Below, piece by piece: positions 59,983-64,000 of a stretch of 64,000 nt of DNA; position 1 is the first letter of the stretch; every line of letters starts with the position of its first letter. Position numbers and translations under genes: made by a program. The DNA is from Apostichopus japonicus (Eukaryota > Echinodermata > Holothuroidea > Aspidochirotida > Stichopodidae). The stretch lies in the NCBI RefSeq assembly GCF_037975245.1, contig NC_092567.1, forward strand, positions 24,730,876 to 24,794,875, written 5' to 3'. The notes beneath the pieces are model-generated. The model did no database searches. It saw only the letters and a list, made by a program, of their open reading frames with translations, and was not told the DNA's origin.

Positions 59983-62656
59983 ATGGTATTCGAAACGACG
60001 TGTCTCTCGATTTTCCTTGCAGTTGTTATTGTGGTACTATTTCTATTCCTCAGTAGATTCAAACGACCCAAACCTAATCTTCCACCCGGCCCTCGCCCAT
60101 GGCCTATTTTAGGACATTTACCATACCTCTTGTTCACCAAGGAGGAGCCGCAATTTGTCTTCGAAAGATGGGCTCGACAGTATGGAAAGATAATGACACT
60201 TGAGTTAGGTGGACAGACAGCAGTGGTGCTTAACGATTTAGACTTGATCAAGTCCTGTTACCAGTCTGAGACGTTTAATGGTCGACCAAAACTATCCACC
60301 TTTGAGATTGCGTTTGGAGCGGGTGCAGGTAATTTGCATATGAAAGCATTACTGTATTAAAGGGCATTTTTGTGATTAAGCTAGATTGTGTGAACGCCTT
60401 GTAAAAACAATTAAATGGCTTGTGTCCTTAACCAGATGTAACACGTGCATAGCCTATGTGAGTAGCTTATTTGGTTGGGGCTGGGCGAGAGGGGTGGGGT
60501 GGGTGGGGGGTGGGAGTTAACAGAATCATATATAGCAAATATTTTTTCATGTACGTGGAAGAAGGGGAGGGGCATAGGTAGTCTGCAGTAATAGGCCCCG
60601 GAATTAGTTAGGGGCCCCGGATTTACATAGTCCAAAACTAACTTTCATGCATTCTGAGAATGATTCTGAGGGTGGGATTCTGTTGCGTCGTGATCCAGTC
60701 CTCACGGAAGATCTTGGTTCGCTGGCCTGAAAGTATGTGGACCTCAGAGTAAAATATTGACATGCCTTAACAACGAGATTAGGAGACAGCGTCAAAAGAA
60801 TGCAACCGTACAATATATGTTATAGCTTTGACCAATAATCTAATATAATCAATGTCTTTTAACATAGTCCATGATTTGTTTTGTTGTTATGGTTGTTGTT
60901 TCTCTAATTTTCTAGGGATAGGCACCGGGCAACATCTGCATTGGCGCGAACAGCGCCGCCTTGCAGTATCACTTCTGCGAACAATTCGCTTTGGTGAAGG
61001 CGTTTCCATGGCGGAAATTGTAGAACAAGAAGCTGGGAAACTTCTCGCTGACTTAGCAACTCATAATGGACATCCAATTGACTTAACCCATATCCTGCCG
61101 AAAGCTGTTTGTAATATCGTCTGCGCGTTTGTATTCGGTAAACCTTTTGAATATTCAGATCTCCGTTATATTCTCATGCTCTGGTTGGTCTATCAAAATT
61201 TCAAACTAGCCGGTCCTTCGGCTGTGGTATATTCATCGGCGTTCCTTGCTAAGTTACCCTTCGGGCCTGGTAAGCGATTGGTAGATAACCTACGGGCTTT
61301 CAAACAATTTACGGAAGATCACATCTTCGAACATCAAAAGACTTTTGATCGAAATGACATACGTGACTTTATCGATGCTTATTTGTCGAAGATTGAAAAC
61401 AAAGATAATTTGCCGATTGATGAATCCGAAATCTTTAAACATTTAAACCTTGTTTGGTGCGTGAATGACATCTTCGGAGCTGGCACAGAAACGACAGCTG
61501 GTACACTGAGATGGGCTTTCCTTTATATGATCCTCTTCCCGGAAGTACAAGGAAAATTGCAGGAGGAACTCGATCGCGTGGTTGGTCGAAGTCGAATGCC
61601 GACATTAACAGACAAACAAAACTTGCCTTACGTCGAAGCGACCATACAGGAGATTAATAGGCATGCGGACATAGGCCCCCTGGGCGTGGCTCATGCCACC
61701 ACTCAGCAGACGGAAATTTTGGGTTACACTATTCCAAAAGGAACGTTGACACTGGCCAACGCTCATCTCTGTCACTTCAACGAGGAATATTTTGACAACC
61801 CTTTGGAATTTAATCCAGATCGTTTCGTGGATGCCGATGGGAACTTCATCAAGCGAGAGGAGGTGATTGCATTTAGCGTTGGTGAGTATTTTGATAAAAT
61901 GTATATGCTGTACAAAAAATATATTGAAACGCCACACGCGACCCGACCCAGCCTGACCTTGTTTACGATAGTCGCTGAGACCTGGCACCGTCAAGATAGT
62001 CGTGGCCCCGTACCGTCAAGATAATCATGGCCATAGGCATAGGAGTCCAATTTGATTTGTGGGGGGGGGGGGGGGGCTGTAACAACTTGCCCGAAAAATA
62101 TTACCAACATTTTTCGCTCGTTCAACATCTTAACGTGCATATCATATAGGCATTCATCGGTTATTACATCGCATGCCAATAACATACAATCATTTGCCGT
62201 GTTATTACCCTTCCATTTTGGTTAGATTTATTGGGGAAGTGGTTACAATAATAATGATCATAATAATATCAGTTTAACCATTGAAAAAACACATTGCAAA
62301 ATATATTTCTTTCAGTAGGTGCCCGAAAAATTCTCAGCATATTGCCCGAATTTTCAAAATCATTTTTGGTTGGGGGGGGGGGGGGGCTGCAGCCTCCCGC
62401 CTCCTACACCTGTGGTCGTGGCCCAGCACAGACAACAACTGAGGATTCTTTTTTCCTATTCTTTCTATTCACGACAGGTAAGCGGACTTGCCCAGGTGAA
62501 GAATTAGCCCGTATGGAGTTGTTTTTCTTCTTGACCCACATCTTGCACCGGTATAAAGTAACTATCGCCGACGGGAGTCCAAAACCAACCTTAATGGGTT
62601 ATACTAGCATCACTAGGGTACCTCATCCATACCAGGTACAGATGGTAGAAAGATAA
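59983..62656 (+). CDS. Cytochrome P450, CYP2 clan, microsomal (three exons)
   Basis: Exons are 59983-60328, 60916-61881 and 62478-62656, with GT-AG introns in phase 1. They total 1491 bases, so 496 residues, a normal P450 length. Residues ~8-24 form the ER membrane anchor and LPPGPRPWPILG (33-44) is the proline-rich hinge. I-helix oxygen-activation motif GAGTETT is 303-309; the K-helix ExxR is E361-R364. A PERF-like stretch reads PDRFVD. The heme loop FSVGKRTCPG (435-444) puts the axial thiolate at Cys442, and the loop is rebuilt across intron 2. All catalytic motifs are intact. It should be a monooxygenase using NADPH-P450 reductase. The substrate cannot be told; the closest vertebrate groups by motif are CYP2-like (CYP2U/2J style). 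Intron 2 has two poly-G tracts flanking CCCGAAAAAT-like pieces, probably mobile debris. Confidence 0.95.
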
Positions 62657-62783
62657 AGGCGTGTACTCAATATACCCAAGGCTAATATACTACCTACCTA
62701 CTGAACCTATGCAGTATGCGTGAAGCCTTATGCGTGAACACCCTGTGGAGGCCCACAGCATCATATACTTCCACTCCACCTCT

Positions 62784-62789
62784 AATAAA
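62784..62789 (+). terminator. Poly(A) signal of the P450 gene
   Basis: AATAAA in CCTCTAATAAAG, 128 bases past the stop codon, a usual 3' UTR distance. Confidence 0.6.
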
Positions 62790-64000
62790 GTTTTGAAGGC
62801 AGAACTATAGGAGGAAGAAGCGGGTGCAACCGGGGGATGGGGGGGGGGTTGGTGCAAACTGCGAAGTGCAGTGGGACATAATTATGTGACGTAACAAACT
62901 GGGAAATTCTTTAATTTATGACAAGGGTAAACCAATGAGGTCATACTGCCCCCCCCCCCCAAGGTCATCTGTGTTGCCGCGGGATTTTAGCACCTTAGCA
63001 ATTGCTATAATTTTTGAGGGTCTGTACTTCCAAAGTAGTTCCAGCCACTAAATGGTATCAAAATAGACAATTTAGTGTCTCACTGTGGATAACTACTTTT
63101 TGGAGGGGGAGGGGGCAGTAAAATGCTTGTTAACCTTTAACACTCTTTTTTTTCCTTTTTTTTTTGAAATAAAAATAAGAAAGCATGTACTGTTAATACC
63201 AAAAGACATCAAGTCATATCTTAAGTTTCATACATATTTATTATTTTCTTTCGGTGGCAAAGTACAAAATCATTTCTTCATTATAAATTTCACTTTATAA
63301 TTTAAATTTAAATTTTCAATCATTGAACCAACATTTGTTTCCTTCTTTTATTATGGAATTCCGAAAATCTATTCACAGATAACCTCTATACCTTTCTATA
63401 CAGGCAAAATCGTATCCACAAAAACACTTTTAAATTACCCCCCCCCCCCCTCATCTGCTCGAACAAATGAAGCAGGCCAGAAGAACTTCTTGGTCTGACT
63501 CACTTCATTTTAAGGCAGAGTCATTTCCCTACCAGTGATTTTCCTGACTCGAGCAGAATCATGGACTCGTTGTCATTGTTCTATCATCTGAAATCCTTTC
63601 TTGAGTCCCTTCTCCAATGAAAAATTATTGACTGGTCACGCCTGGTTACAACAAGTGAGTTGAACTCTAACACCACAAGTACAAGCCACAGCCCTTGACA
63701 GATCTCCCACCACACCGCCCAAAACGGTAATTTTATTCATAACCGTGCTATTTAAATACCTTATCAATACTTCTGCACACCCCAGTACCAATCCCCCATC
63801 TACCCTGCCCTATACCCACCACTCCCCCCCCCACCCCGATATTCTTTTCTAAAGTTTGATTTGTTCGTTTTATCACTGCGGAGGCATATATTTACAATTT
63901 GTTTTTTAAACAAACAAAAAAAGGTGAGAATTTAGATTCATTGAGTTTGTTACAATAAATTTATGATAAAGGAAGTATAAATTATCACACATCATTGTTA
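62790..64000. other. No gene recognised
   Basis: AT-rich DNA with several homopolymer G or C tracts (62838, 62949, 63438, 63825) and poly-T near 63150. The 71-residue frame at 63085-63300 has no support. Confidence 0.45.

Overview
The window is eukaryotic DNA, most likely from a marine invertebrate deuterostome. My best guess is an echinoderm, perhaps a sea cucumber. The evidence is spliced genes with GT-AG introns, a U6 snRNA gene, a CYP2-type cytochrome P450, a Ly6/uPAR gene, and dense hAT, foldback and LINE debris. The species call is inference. No operon, rRNA, tRNA or CRISPR array was seen, and no LTR or capsid-bearing element was recognised.

Left part (1-22.1 kb): a duplicated gene cluster. 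A ~4.1 kb unit occurs four times (A 1-3853, B 7094-11387, C 14868-18964, D 19241-~22090). Each unit carries a two-exon gene, here called G1, for an unrecognised secreted protein of about 303 residues with eight cysteines. A, C and D lie on the minus strand; B is inverted. A second block lies between units and carries a plus-strand signal-peptide exon, here called G2, head to head with G1. It occurs twice whole (4335-4446, 13380-13491) and once as a remnant that lost the exon (18965-19240). A foldback element interrupts the first block and a hAT element lies at the edge of the second. One LINE is split into halves that face each other across inverted unit B. A single inversion with one breakpoint inside the LINE explains this. 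Sequence patterns among G1 copies indicate recent conversion or crossing over.

Middle part (22-38.4 kb): a reiterated complex repeat; then a minus-strand three-exon Ly6/uPAR-type gene (26783-32883). Its introns hold a 1.8 kb, 36-bp minisatellite with higher-order structure and two TIR elements. A 316-bp tandem duplication, two hAT elements and a U6 snRNA gene (38268-38374, minus) follow.

Right part (38.4-64 kb): hAT remnants; a minus-strand eight-exon gene (45035-50911, 233 residues) with a basic N-terminus and SUMO-interaction-like motifs near its acidic C-terminus; a plus-strand gene for a 98-residue helical protein with a TATA box and a spliced 5' UTR (~53922-56750); and a complete three-exon CYP2-clan P450 (59983-62656, 496 residues).

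I chose splice sites by GT-AG signals and phase continuity by eye. The Ly6, P450 and eight-exon models each sum to an exact multiple of three.
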